Assembly: GCA_019914945.1 (NCBI GenBank)
Contig: CM034111.1
Location: 6,758,001 to 6,822,000 of the forward strand
Length of the DNA: 64,000 nt
Reading direction: 5' to 3'
From: Typha latifolia
Lineage: Eukaryota > Streptophyta > Magnoliopsida > Poales > Typhaceae
The translations under genes were made by a program, and so were the position numbers. Shown one piece after another: positions 45,776 through 57,509 of this stretch (its first letter is position 1; every line of letters starts with the position of its first letter). Below the pieces are notes generated by a model that worked only from the letters and a program-made list of their open reading frames with translations, was not told where the DNA came from and did not search any database.

Positions 45776-46687
45776 TGAAAAAAACCTCTAGACACACATA
45801 TGTATCTAAACACTAGGCAATGATCTCGCTCGTTCGCTTAAGTAAAAGTCGGAAGAAATATTAAAAACGAAAGCAGAGATGAACACCAAGATTTTAACGT
45901 GGAAAAACCCAAGCGGGAAAAAAACCACGGATCCAAACTCGGATCAAAACCAATCACTAGAATAGTAGCAGTTACAAGACTGACTCACAAAACAACCCGT
46001 CAATCCAAACGACTTTGTTCCTCTCAGTCTTGCTCGCTAGGACCCATGATTCACTGCTTCTCGTGATTGAAGTCCAACCTCAGTAGCCCTCGAGATTGAT
46101 CTTTCGTCTAGATAGCCCTTAAGACGAAAGCTTAAGATTTGTAGATGAGAAGAGCCTTGTTAGTTGAAGAACCGATGTAGCCTCAAGAAGTCTCCTTCAA
46201 TAATGCTTCTTCAACCACCCTCAAGATAGGGCATCATAATCCTTATATATGATCTCCAAGATAGAGCCAAATCCAAGTCTTATCCGTACTCACGAAAGTC
46301 CAATTTTATCAAACTTTGTTGGTGCGTTCGAACGCGGCCCGGGTGCGTTCGAACGACATGACTTGAACTCAGGTGCGTTCGAACGGGCCCGAGTGCGTTC
46401 GAACGCGACAACTTGAATTCTTTAGGTTGCGTTCGAACGCGTTTGTGAACGCAGCTCTCGGTCTGTGTGAACGCAATACCCGTGTTCGAACGCGTTTGTG
46501 AACGCGCCTCTCTGTCTGTGTGAACGCAGTACCCGCGTTCGAACGCGGTGTGAACTCGACGGCTTTTCTCCAATAATCTTGCAATTCTTCAGATCAGAGA
46601 TATTCTAGACTTGTGTAAAGCTCATATACATGAAAAAATACACTTAGAATATTTTGTACACAATTGCCAACAAATAAAAACCTAACA
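45776..46687 (-). repeat. 5' LTR of G2
   Basis: 912 bp, TGTTAGG...TTTTTTTCA on the minus strand, array at 46320-46552, TATA region about 46243-46253. It is inserted in the F3 gag sequence, which ends at 46688. Confidence 0.88.
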
Positions 46688-47797
46688 AAGGCAGTGTACT
46701 TCTGTTCCATCCTTGTGGCAATCTCAAAAGCTTCCATCAAAATACGCAGTTGCATTGAAAAGACGTTGGCTTTTATCTCCTCACGTAGCCCCGCCAAAAA
46801 TGTGCTCTTCAATGCTTCTTGTGGCCACCTTGGAAAACAACGACTATTGAGACGCTCAAAGTCTTCTTGATATGTTGCCATAGTAGTCCTTTATGTCAAT
46901 TCGGAGAGTGTAGCCCCATAATCTTCATATCCAATAGTCCCAAATCGTCAAGCTAATGCAAATGTGAATGCTGTCCAATTGTCGAATGGTTGGTGGGCAT
47001 GCATAGATTGGTACTGACGTAAAGCCACATCTTCCAAAAGAAAGCTCGCAATAGGTACCTTAGCCTCTTCGGGCATGCCATGACATAAGTATTATTCGGC
47101 ATGAAAAATCTAATCAATAGGGTTACCTCCATTAAACTTTGGGAATTCCAGCCAAGCAGATCATTCGCGGAGGCCATAATCACGCCTATTGTCCATTAGA
47201 GGATCCATCCTCATTGTTAGCGAATGAAGAATGTGAATCTCTGTTCCACAACGTCTCCTTTCCTCTTCCTCGTAAGCAAGCACATGTTCATCATCATATG
47301 GCCACGCTGCTCCCGGTTTGCCCCTGCCTTGATGGAGTTCATTCCTTCCTTCTTCTATGCCATGGTTCACTCCTAGTGGGGCCGGATAAGGTATCCTTGG
47401 TCTAGGTGGGTTGGGTAGTAATGCATTCGTCTGCCCTAGAAAAACTCTCATCGTTGGCAGAGTTTGATTGTCCACTGGTGTAGTTACGACGGGTTCTTCC
47501 AATGTTAGCCCTCCACGCGATATCATACGAATCTCCTCGCGTAGGGACTGCACAAGGGCTTCTTGCATTCGTTGTTAGTTGTCCATCATTCTTTGTTGTT
47601 GCTCCATCATTTGCTGAATGAGCACTCCCATGGTGTGGAAAGAGGCGCACTCGGCATGGCGCAGGTGCTAGCTTCGCTATTGCTGCCCACAATGGTCAGA
47701 GCGTTTGGATCTGGTTCTGAGTTGGCATCCATCGTCCCACACCTCGCCATTGATCTTGTGTTAGTCATAGTTCGAGAACTGGTGGCTCTAATACCTC
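46688..47797 (-). pseudogene. gag of F3, inverted sister of F2 gag
   Basis: The minus frame 47568-47161 (MQEALVQSLREEIRM start) is nearly identical to 31884-32291, and the flanking sequence matches 31655-32763 in reverse. The start region has its own frameshifts. A tRNA-Met primer site (47783-47797, minus) separates it from the LTR. Confidence 0.85.
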
Positions 47798-48396
47798 TAT
47801 TACATACCGGACTAATATGGGTATGGGTCGGTTATTTGGATTGAAGGGAGATCTTGATGATGATGGAAAAGAAGGAGAAGATGATATGTGGATGGAGATA
47901 TTTGTGATGAGAGATGGAAATAGGATGAAGGGGAAGAAGAGGTCGCTCCTAGAAAAAGTAGGGCCGTGACAGACGAGGAGGAAAATCTAACCATTGAAGG
48001 TTAGGGGATGATGAGAAGTTAGGGCAAGAAAATATGATTTCATAACATAACTCAACTATTGTGCGCTCCACAATAATTAGAGGCTACCCTTTGGACTCAT
48101 ACAACAGAAATAAAATCCTAAAAAATAAAGGTTCACGCCGCGGTGCATTCGAATGTGCCTGAGGCCTTTTGAACGCCAATTTCCCGTTCTGTATTTGCGA
48201 ATGCATGCAGGCGTTCGAACGGGTGTGTTCGAAAGGGCTCGAGGCCATTCAGATGCACAAATCCCATTCTCTGTATTTGTGAACGTCTGCAGGTGTTCTC
48301 ATAGTGCTTTCGAACGCAGTTTTCTGCGTTCGAGCGCCCACTGACAAAAAGCTTTATTTTCTTCTGATATAACTTGACCTAGGTCTATTTGTATCA
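47798..48396 (-). repeat. 5' LTR of F3
   Basis: Matches F2 LTR in reverse, shorter by about 36 bp, partly from loss of a CT-rich stretch. Array at 48130-48340. Confidence 0.85.
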
Positions 48397-49475
48397 AGGT
48401 GCAACGCCCTCGTGAGATAAAGCGGTAGAATGAGCTGGAGCTATAAAGTCCTCATGATCTAGAGCTACAAGGTCCTTATGAGCTAGATGTGCAGTAAAAC
48501 ATTGTTACTCATCAACTTATTTAATGCTGTCACACATCTCACACATCTCTATCATCATAAGATACCTTCTATCACTACTTTAAATCCATAGTGCATTCAT
48601 ACCTTTACTATGAATATCCATCAAAGTATGAACCTACGAGGAAACCTATAACAATTGCCATCGAGGAAGATTATTGTATATCTAAGTTGCTAATCTAGGC
48701 AAGACTCAACACGGAACTTTCAAAGGGAATAGGAATCGATCCAATTGTTGAGATGATTTGAGATTCAGATATGTTATTCCTCTGAAAGTTCGAAATCTAA
48801 CACAACTAGAATCTCATCGTTCATGCGAATAGATCAAAATATATGAGGAAAATAATGATCAAAGATTAGGAGGTGATGAGATACATAGATGTTATGGTTG
48901 GGGTTTGGGAGATGATGATGGCTTTGGTGGATGGATTAGTACCTTGAATAAGATGAGGTGGGAGAAGGGAGCTTCTAGGTATGGCTGGTCATTGGAGTGA
49001 GAAGGGAGAAGCAACAAAGGATTATCCTTGGTCGTAGAAGGAAGCTCGGGTTGAATACCGAGGGGGAGAAATGATGAGGGAGAAGTTTGGCTCAAGCCTA
49101 GATGCAAAACAAAGTTCAATATTCAATAATGCAAAGATGGCTGCTTTTCCACATATTTGGAGGCTAATCAATCATCCAACAACTCTAAATATCCGTTCAA
49201 ACACCCCTCGATCACATTCAAATGACTAAAACTAGGGCTCTAGATATGCAGATGCAAATCAGACTTTTAAACACTGCGTTTGAATGCACTTTGCTCACGT
49301 TCGAATAGCCAAAAACCGTGCTCTGTATATGCGAACGCTATTTAGACGTTCGAATGCTCCCCACTTGTGTTTGAATGCACTTGCTAGAAGTCAACTTATA
49401 TTTTTAAAATAAAAACAAAATAATATAATTTGAAGAAGTTTGACATGTCCAATCTATATCTCAATCAAGAATTAT
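48397..49475 (-). mobile_element. Segment H, inverted sister of 29967-31019
   Basis: Reads as the reverse complement of the first arm with scattered changes and a duplicated AGCTCATGAG-like piece near 48430-48490. The boundary lies at the shared ATTCTTGATTGAGATATAG. Confidence 0.7.
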
Positions 49476-49689
49476 AACAAAACTACAAGTTAAATATACT
49501 ACAAATAATAAGTTTAATTGTAAAAAACTATACATACCATAGTATCAATGATGCTACGAGATGGATGAAATGGCATGGAGGAATAAGTCATCGGGTTATC
49601 GTTCTATGTCACTCCATATAAGGGTCAGCAAATCTCATCAATCCAATATATGGGGCCTCATTCACTGGTCTTATGTATTTGCTACTCTC
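49476..49689. other. Unassigned joint between H and D6 LTR
   Basis: No ORF. It may include the end of the D6 3' LTR, but a D terminus (TGATAGG or TGTTAAG) cannot be placed with confidence. Confidence 0.35.
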
Positions 49690-50196
49690 ACATACGAACA
49701 TGAGGATGGATGGATGATGTTATTTAAGGGATAAAGAAGAAGGGGAAGAAGTAGTCAAGATCCAAAGGAAGAGGGAGGGCTCGACAGACGATGGAGATTA
49801 GAAGTTAGGAGAGACCTTGCTAACGGCAGAGGTGGCGGGTTGGTGAAGAGGGAGGAGGAAGATTAGAGTATAGAGACTAGAGAGATGATAGAGGAGGAAA
49901 AAAATCAATATTCATTAAGCATCATGCTTTCGGCTGCCATCCACACATTTATAGAGGCTAGCCAACAAGCTAAAATAACAATTATTAACCCTAATTCTAG
50001 TGGACTCCCGCCGATCGCGTTCGAATGTGCTCGACCGCGTTCGAATTCACAAAAGGCGTTCCCTGTCAATACGAATAGGAGTTCGCAAAGACATTCGAAC
50101 GCGCCCCCTTCCGCATTCACATGAGACCTATAGAAAATTTATTTTAATGAAATTAAATAACTAATGCAATAAGAAAATACTCTAATAAGGTGTATC
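49690..50196 (-). repeat. 3' LTR of D6, left limit uncertain
   Basis: Ends GTGTATCA next to the purine tract (50197-50215). TATA at about 49949-49956, short array at 50010-50125. The part toward 49690 matches the CT-rich leader of other D LTRs in reverse. Confidence 0.7.
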
Positions 50197-50560
50197 AGCC
50201 CACCACGCTTCCTCCACCTTGTCCTCAAAGTGTAAAGTTGGGAAAATGCTCCAAGATATTTATCTCCAACTCCCATGTCGCCTCATTGGATGGCTTGCCA
50301 AGCCACTCAACTAGAACTCTCCATCTCTAATCTGGTACCTTGACATCGTCAGCGCCTAACAAGTACACAAACTAGCTCTACGATCTCCGTCTCCTCTAGT
50401 GGCTCCGGTAGAACTGATCTAACGACCTCTTGATCTCAGCAATGAAACATGAAAGACAAGATGCACTCTCGACCCCTTAGGTAGCTCCAAACAATATGCA
50501 ATCAGACCGATATGCTCTAACATCCGGAACGGACCGAAGTAGCGATATGCTAACATTTGG
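50197..50560 (-). pseudogene. Chromodomain-like tail and integrase C-terminus of D6
   Basis: Minus strand pieces resemble 33939-34336: purine tract GGAAGCGTGGTGGGC, WLGKPSNEAT-like and FGPFRMLEHIGL-like motifs, with several frameshifts. Confidence 0.72.
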
Positions 50561-51900
50561 TTTCACATCGGTCGTAATGTCACATGTCGATACAGTTGCA
50601 CCCTCACGAACACCCAATTGTCGATGTCGAACTCCTGCTCCCGATGGCTGCCATCATAAACTTGCTTTAAGCAATTTTGAGCAAGTTTAAGATGGGCACA
50701 CAACCTTCTCAATGTGGCGTCTCTATCCATCAAAGCTATGTCCAACTCTGTCTAATCTGCAGATGCCACTAGGTCATAGGCGCTTAATGTCAGAGCCGTG
50801 CGCCCATACACCACCTCAAACGGAGTCATATCAATGCTGCTGCAGTGGGCAGTTTTGTAAGACCACTCCGCCCATGGTAAGAACTCCAACCATCATCTCG
50901 GCATCTCTCAAACAAAGCACCGCAAGTACTGCTCAATGCCTCGATTGATCACCTCGGTTTGGTCGTCCGTCTGTGGAAGGTATGCCGAACTGAAGTTCAA
51001 TCGAGTCCCTTGCAATCTGAAAAACTCTATCCAAAAGTTGCTCATAAATATACGATCTCGATCCGAGACAATCGTGCATGGCATGCCATGCAACCTAGCA
51101 ACATCTCTAACAAAAATTTTAGCCATTGACTTACCTGAAAATGGATATGATAAAGTAGAAAGTGCGCATACTTGCTCAATCTCTCAACCTAACCACAAAC
51201 CAATGAAAAACCTTTTATGAAATCCATAGAACTGTCTTTCTAAACATGGTTCGGTATCGGTAGAGGCTAAAGTAATCTGACCAGTTTAAATGTGATTGCT
51301 TTCGCACTTTAACAGACTTTGCAAGCACAAACAAAACTCCTGACATCTCGATGTAACAAAGTAGAAAGTGCGCATACTTGCTCAATCTATCAACCTAACC
51401 ACAAACCAATGGAAAACCTTTTATGAAATCCATAGAACTGTCTTTCTAAACATGGTTCGGTATCGGTAGAGGCTGAAGTAATCTGACCGGTTTAAATGTG
51501 ATTGCTTTCGCACTTTAACAGACTTCGCAAGCACAAACAAAACTCCTGACATCTCGCCTCAGTCCTGGTCACGTGCAACTCTGTGATATCCTCCTATAAG
51601 TCCTTAAGACACCCTTATGACTGGCCTTTGGAGTTTGGTGGAAGTGCTCTAACAATTTTTGCCGCAATCCATCATTTGAGGGCACCCTAATGCACCCGCG
51701 GTCTAGCAGCAAACCACCTCCATTCTCCAACTCTGGATGGCGCTCCGGATCATCTAATACCTCCTGTAACAATCTCATAACATCTGGGTCAGATGTATAT
51801 GCATACCTCAGCTTGTTAATAGAAGGAAAATTAGGAGAAGAAAAGGCTGTGAGCTCGGTGATATTGGGTTGGCACGATAGTGCATCCACCACTCTATTTT
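50561..51900 (-). pseudogene. Integrase of D6 with internal tandem duplication
   Basis: HFHQTPKASHKGVLRTYRRI zinc-finger part (51892-51569). Then the duplicated segment, then KIFVRDVARLHGMPCTIVSD with the second catalytic Asp, SAYLPQTDDQTEVINRGIEQ with the Glu, and LKLAQNCLKQVYDGSHREQE. All three catalytic positions can be found, but the frame is broken many times. Confidence 0.82.
51152..51556 (-). repeat. Tandem duplication, 206-bp period
   Basis: 51152-51350 and 51358-51556 differ at only a few positions and are separated by ATGTAAC. The unit covers the integrase segment between the zinc finger and the first catalytic Asp. Confidence 0.92.
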
Positions 51901-52910
51901 ATGTTCCTTTCTTGTATTGAATTTATAATCATACCCCAACAATTTTGTGACCCATCTCTACTATGTCGGAGTGTGAATATGCTGCCCCATAAAGTATGGA
52001 AGACTCATTTGATCAATTCGGATAATAAAGCCTTACTAAGAAAAGCTATGGGACGTCCTCGTTGCATTAATACAGCTCCTATGCCCACTCCCAATGCATC
52101 ACATTCCACGACAAACTCTTTGGTGAAGTCCAGTAGAGCTAGAACGGTCGTCGTTGTCATTACTGTTTTTAGTTTTTTCAAAAGCTGTAGTGGCTTCATC
52201 CGTCCATCTAAAAGAGTCTTTCCTTAGCAAAGAAGTGAGAGGAGCAGCGATCTTGCCATACCCAACGATGAAGCGGCGATAATACTCGGTCAGCCCCAAG
52301 AATCCTCGCAATTCTGTGGTGGAAGTAGGGATCGGGCAAGCAGTCATACATGCTACCTTTTGAGGATCCACTGCCACTCCTACTGTGATGAAGTGACCTA
52401 AATACTCCACTTGTGGTACTCCCCATAGGCAATTGGACTTCTTAATCTTCAGCTAGTTTTGCTTCAACAAATTTAGCACATCCTCCAAATGCCGCCAATG
52501 CCCCATTTCTGTCCTGTTGTACACCAAAATGTTATCAAAAAATACCAAGACGCACCTTCGTAGTAGAGGCCAAAAAATATCATTCATGATGCCTTCAAAA
52601 ATAGCTAGAGCATTGGTGAAACCAAACGGCATCACCCAAAACTCGTAGTGTCCGTCCGGAGTTCTAAATGCAGTTTTGTGTAAATCTGTCAGGTGAACTC
52701 TAATTTGATGATACCTAGCCCTCAAGTCAAGCTTGCTGAATATAGATGCCCCTACAAGCTCGTCCAACAGCTCCTCTATAACCGGAATGGGATAGCAGTC
52801 CTTGACAGTGATAGTGTTTAGTGCTCGATAGTCAACAAAAATATGCCATGTCTCGTCCTTCTTTCGCGCCAATAGCACAGGCGATGAGTAAGAGCTATGT
52901 CTTGGTTGTA
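51901..52910 (-). pseudogene. RNase H and RT of D6
   Basis: [19 protein letters not shown] (RNase H), [20 protein letters not shown], and RT with [49 protein letters not shown] and [20 protein letters not shown]. The second catalytic Asp is Asn through GAT-AAC (52531-52536 minus). A deletion removes part of RNase H at about 52024. Confidence 0.85.
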
Positions 52911-53234
52911 CACATAATGCGTTTTAACGAGTTTGTCTACACCCGAGATCGATGAGGATGTGCACACAATGCTTTTTAGCAAGTTTGTCTACCTGCAATG
53001 TCCTCGGCGCGAAAGTACCCGAATATGCATGCATCGATATTTTAGCATAGATATCTTCCTCTGCGCCCAAATTCACGGCCTTCTCATGAACCTCCTCTGA
53101 ATACTCTCCATCACCAACAACTTGATCATCCTCCTCGAGACCATAGATGAACATCACACTCCCGATCGATTTGGAACACCGATGACCGAGGGTAAAACGT
53201 TCATCTCATCGAAAGCAAAGGCCCTTCGCTCTTT
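52911..53234 (-). pseudogene. Protease start and zinc knuckle remnant of D6
   Basis: ISMHAYSGTFAPRTLQVDKL and HILIDLG, then the protease core is deleted and RT follows. The knuckle part (FTLGHRCSKSIGSVMF) is at 53120-53235, where D4 is inserted. Confidence 0.78.
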
Positions 53235-53329
53235 TGATATATTCAGTTAGGGTCTTTTCTTATTACATTAGCTATTTGTTTTCATTAAAATAAATTTTTT
53301 ATAGGTCGCATTCGAATGCGGTTAAGGGC
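53235..53329 (+). repeat. 5' LTR of D4, first part
   Basis: TGATATATTCAGTTAGGG to GGTTAAGGGC. Broken by D' with duplication AGGGC/AGGGG. Confidence 0.75.
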
Positions 53330-53888
53330 TGATACACTTAGTTAGGATCTTTTCTTATTGCATTAGTTATTTATTTTCAATAAAATAAAATTCCTGTAGG
53401 TCGCGTTCGAACGCAGGTGGGGTCGCATTCAAATGCCCTTGCAAATGCATGCATCAAGTTCGCAAATACAGAGAACGCGTAATGCGTGTTTGAATGCGGT
53501 CGAGCGCGTTTGAAAGCTCGTGTTCGAACGCTTGCATTACGTTTGTACATACAGAGAACACCTTTAGGCGCGTTCGACCGCGATCGATGGGAATCCTCTA
53601 GAATTAGTGTTACTTATTATTTTAGGACTTATTGGCTAGCCACTATATATATGTGGATGGCAGCCAAATTCATAATGCTATTGAATTATTCATTTCTTGC
53701 CTCCCTATCATCTATCTATGCTAATCTCCCTCCTCCCTCTTCATCATCCTTCCACCTCTACCATTGGCAAGGTTTCTCCTAACTTCTAATCTCCCTCGAC
53801 TATGGAGCCACCCCTCTTCTTTGGGATCTCGACCATTTTGCTTCTTTTGTCTATATCCCTTAATCACATCCACCATCCACCTTCATCT

Positions 53889-54882
53889 TGATACGATTCG
53901 GACTTCACCGATGTCGTCTCGAGCATGGATTCACTTTAGGAGTGTTTTTATTTCATGTTTTAGTGTTTAATTTCCATTAAAATAAGTTTTCTGTAAGTCG
54001 CGTTCGAACGCGGGTGGAGTGAGTTGGAACGCGGTTTGTGAACGGGGTTGTGAACGTGGAGAAGAGAATGTACTGTGCGTTCGAACGCGGTGCGTTCGAA
54101 CGCACTGTGAACGCCTGCATCGCGTTCGCAAATACCTACAGGCGCGTTCGATCACGCGTTCGAACGCCTACATCGCGTTCGCAAATCCAGAAGAGCTAAT
54201 TCGGTGCGTTCGAACGCGGTCGGCGAGTTCGAACGCGGTCGGCGAAAATTGTGTTTTAGGGCTAATGTGAGTTGTTGGTTAGCCTATAAAAGGATGTGTA
54301 GGGCAACCAAAATGATTATTGATTATTGAGATTGAGATTTGCCTTGCCTCCTTCGTCTTCTTCGCTTCCGTTCTCTCAATCCCCGGCGACGCCGCTTCTA
54401 ACCTCCCTCGTCCGGCTAATCACCCTAGTCCCTTAGGGGTGGCCCTCTTCTCCCCCTTCGTCCAATCTATCCAACACTTGCCCTAATCCTTCCATCAACC
54501 ACAACCGTTCCACCATCACTTTTCACCGGTGCCACCACATTAACGCCGGTCCACCACCATCCACCATTACCTAGGATCTCGTGCCTCCATCCATGAATCC
54601 AAAACAGAGCATCCTGACGTTCGTCCACTAAACGAACGATATCTCGAGATCCCCAACTCCGATTCGCCTGTAACTAGATTTGTTGGAAAGCTCTTTTACG
54701 AGGCTACAACATATCAAAATCTCACGTCGATCCGACGACAGCATATTTTGGGATCTAATTTCAAAGTTTCGTGCAAGATCCTATCCACATCTGAGAATTA
54801 GAAAAGATCGATCTTTAGCCCTAAAGGAGAGATCGTATCAAGCTGGTATCAGAGCCTTAGCCCCAAAAAGAAGATCGTATCA
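53889..54882 (+). repeat. 5' LTR of A2
   Basis: 994 bp. TGATACGATTCGG start; array 54001-54245; TATA 54287-54294. The end is GATCGTATCA, primer-site copy, AGATCGTATCA, then the external primer site. Confidence 0.92.
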
Positions 54883-54885
54883 ATC

Positions 54886-54901
54886 TGGTATCAGAGCCAC
54901 C
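54886..54901 (+). promoter_or_regulatory. Primer-binding site of A2 (initiator tRNA-Met)
   Basis: TGGTATCAGAGCCACC three bases from the LTR. The copy inside the LTR end is at 54844-54856, 42 bp upstream. Confidence 0.9.
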
Positions 54902-54923
54902 GTTCCTCGGACAAGCGCTTCCA

Positions 54924-56409
54924 ATGACGACAACCAGATCCATGGCTGCACGGCGAGATGATGAAGAAGAGATTCTCCCAATAGAGGAGGGAGAAACGAT
55001 TGCAAGGACTTCCACCCGTGGAACCGCCCGATCTAATCAGAATACGGAAGAACCTAGCGTTCAAGCCATGTTGGGGTCTATTTCAGAGCAATTGGCCATC
55101 AACAACCAGATGATGATGGAGATGATGCGGGAACTACGGGCGAACGGGAAAGCACCATCGACCCCACGACGCGAGTCCACCCCCTTGAACCCACCGCCAC
55201 CGGTTCAGCCCTTGTAACCACAAGAGCCGCTGCTACCACCACCCTATGGGCAGAGGCAAGCAAGGATGGTTACACCAGGTCCAGTTGCAGGTGAACCCAT
55301 CCGACGGGTGAACCACTATGAAGACTGCCTTGGAGATCAAGATCCGTGGGCGGGTCAATACGATCCGGAACCACAACTAGTTAATCAAAACCGAAGGAGG
55401 GATCATCAACCCTTCATGGTGCATCCTCCCCTGGTTAGACAAGGACATGATCCGGAATGAGACAATGGCATCCGTGGCCAAGTCGTGCGTCTCGAATTCC
55501 CCAAGTTCAAAGGTGGCGACCCGATCGATTGGTTGTATAGGGCGGAGCAATTCTTTGCATACCAAGGAACGGCGGAAGAGTACAAGGTGACGCTTGCGAG
55601 CTTCCACCTTGAGGATGCGGCGCTTCATTGGTTTCGAGCAGCCAATGCCACTGAGGCTATTGAAACTTGGGCTGAATTTTGCGCCGATATCACACGGCGA
55701 TTTGGAGCATCGGGATATGAAGACTTTGATGCTCTCCTCTCAAAGACGGTGCAAAAGACCACGGTTGGGTCATACCAAGAAGAATTTGAGAAAATTAGTA
55801 GCCGATGTCATCCACCATGGACGGATCGGCAACTTCGCAAAGACCTTCATCTCCGGGTTGCGAGGTGACATACAAGCCGATGTGAGGGCTTTAAGGCCTA
55901 GAACTTTAAAGGAGGCCTTCGAAGATGCGGTGCTTATGGAAGACAAACATAGGGCCATGAAGATACACTTGAAACAGAGTTGGATGAGCCAAGGAAGCCG
56001 CAATCAAGCTCAACCAAACATAGTGGCGGGAAATACTATCGGAGTACCAAGGGTTGCTGCTACAGTGGTACCGCCTCGAGCACCCTTGAAGCCATCCCAA
56101 GATGTGAAGTATGCACCTAGAGGTCCGGGACGAGCACTCACACCAGCCCAAGTAGAAGAAAGAAGAGCCATGGGCCTATGCTTCCGTTGTGATGAGAAGT
56201 TTGTACCCGGGCATCGCTGCGCTAAACCGATGGGATCGGTGATGCTAATCGATGGATTGGAGGAAGCGGAGGATGAGTTTGCAGCTGAAGGTGCAGATGT
56301 GGCTGGACATCAAGGAGAAGAAACTAAGGAGCAACCCGTGGAGGACATGATAGCCGAAATCTCCTCCACGCCTATTCGGGGGCAAATTGCGCCAAAACCT
56401 TGCGGGTAA
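54924..56409 (+). pseudogene. gag of A2
   Basis: Start 54924 (MTTTRSMAARRDDEEEILPI). Met-rich helix, Pro-rich linker, TAA at 55215, TGA near 55459, then capsid LEFPKFKGGDPIDWLYRAEQ, a frameshift near 55850, FISGLRGDIQADVRALRP, the CCHC knuckle CFRCDEKFVPGHRC and an acidic linker. It is nearly identical to C gag but with independent breaks. Confidence 0.87.
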
Positions 56410-56780
56410 ACGGGATAGTCAAGAAAACCACAAGAGAATCTTGATTGACACCGGGTCCACCCACAACTTCATTGACAAGAGGCTCCTTAGGAAGATTGGG
56501 CTCGAGTCGGAACCCATGGAAGGGTTCGATGGGACAATCGGAGATGGCACCACATTGCTAGCAGATTTTATTTGTGGAGGTGTAGAATTGAAGGTGCAAG
56601 GCCAAACTTTCACATTGGATCTTTATCCGTTGGCCTTGCAAGGTGCCGATATTGTTTTGGGGACCCAATGGCTTCGAAGCTTGGGGCCTGTGACATTTGA
56701 TTTTACAAGCCTCACATTGACGTTTTGGAGAAAAGACAAGAGAGTGCTGCTAGATGGAAGCCAACCGCTACTTGAACTTC
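56387..56780 (+). pseudogene. Protease of A2
   Basis: RILIDTGSTHNFIDKRLLRK keeps the catalytic Asp-Thr-Gly. Then GADIVLGTQWLRSLGPVTFD. A small deletion lies just before the active site, near 56410. After LLDGSQPLLEL the frame leaves protease. Confidence 0.85.
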
Positions 56781-57293
56781 CAAATGAAGGAGTCGCAAGG
56801 GAGCTCACTTCTTTCTCGGCGCCCACCTTTCCTTTCTTCTCAGATCTGCGGAGAGCTAGTGCAGAGGATAGTGAGCTGATCCAACTCATGGAGGAGTTGA
56901 GAGAGAACCCCTCAAGCCACCCCGAGCACGAGGAGCGCGATGGGTTAGTACTAGAGTGCGGACGAATCAAGGTACCCCAGAACGAAGAGCTACGGAGACT
57001 ATTGATGGCACACTTCCATGATACTCCTATAGCAGGGCATGAAGGGGTATTACGTACCTACAAGCGGCTGGCCCAAAACTGTACATGGACAGCGATGAAG
57101 ACGGATGTGAAGAAGTATGTGCGTGAATGTCAAATCTGCCAACGAGTCAAATCGGAGGCACTCAAGCCTAGCGGGCTGCTACAACCACTACCGATACCAG
57201 AGCGTATTTGGGAGAATATCTCCATGGACTTCATCGAAGGGCTGCCGGAGGTTCGGGGATAATCGGTGGTGTTGGTTGTGGTGGATAGACTAG
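56781..57293 (+). pseudogene. Integrase N-terminus of A2 fused to protease
   Basis: ELTSFSAPTFPFFSDLRRAS is the linker after RNase H. HFHDTPIAGHEGVLRTYKRL and CQICQRVK form the H2C2 finger, and ISMDFIEGLPEV has the first catalytic Asp. One continuous frame from 56387 to 57262 (291 codons) joins protease to integrase. It stops where D' LTR resumes. Confidence 0.87.
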
Positions 57294-57509
57294 CAAATAT
57301 GCTCAGGGCATAAATACGAAAGTTGTAAATCAGAAATTTATGGATCTAACCCAATTAGTTTCATAATTTTTTGAATAATAGAGAATATCTGATAAATATT
57401 TTCCCATAGTTGTGCGGACTGATTCCTCTAATACCTTCAGATTTTGAAGGAATCGTTGCATCGCCTATCTTTGGTTCCAGAACTTACCAATTTGGTATCA
57501 GAGCTTATT

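Larger units (their letters stand above)
38593..46687 (-). mobile_element. Element G2: SIRE/Maximus-like copia element, rearranged
   Basis: 5' LTR 45776-46687, primer site, gag with coiled coil, protease, truncated pol and extra ORF are followed by the polypurine tract at 38593-38610 (minus TTGCCAAAGGGGGAGAT). A 3' LTR piece lies at 38200-38592. Integrase and most of RT are missing, and gag and extra-ORF fragments are duplicated out of order at 39949-41405. An A solo LTR lies at 38664-39656. Confidence 0.85.
53889..57293 (+). mobile_element. Element A2: A-family gypsy element lacking RT and RNase H
   Basis: 5' LTR, primer site, gag and protease are followed directly by the integrase zinc finger. 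Truncated in the integrase core, no 3' LTR. It has the block that element C lacks and lacks the block that C has. Confidence 0.88.
53330..57509 (+). mobile_element. Solo LTR D' with element A2 inside
   Basis: LTR parts 53330-53888 (TGATACACTTAGTTAGG, array 53400-53580, TATATATATGTGG near 53644) and 57294-57509 (end with one primer-site copy). About 115 bp of LTR is lost at the A2 3' junction. Flanking AGGGC (53325-53329) and AGGGG (57510-57514) support the insertion. Confidence 0.75.
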
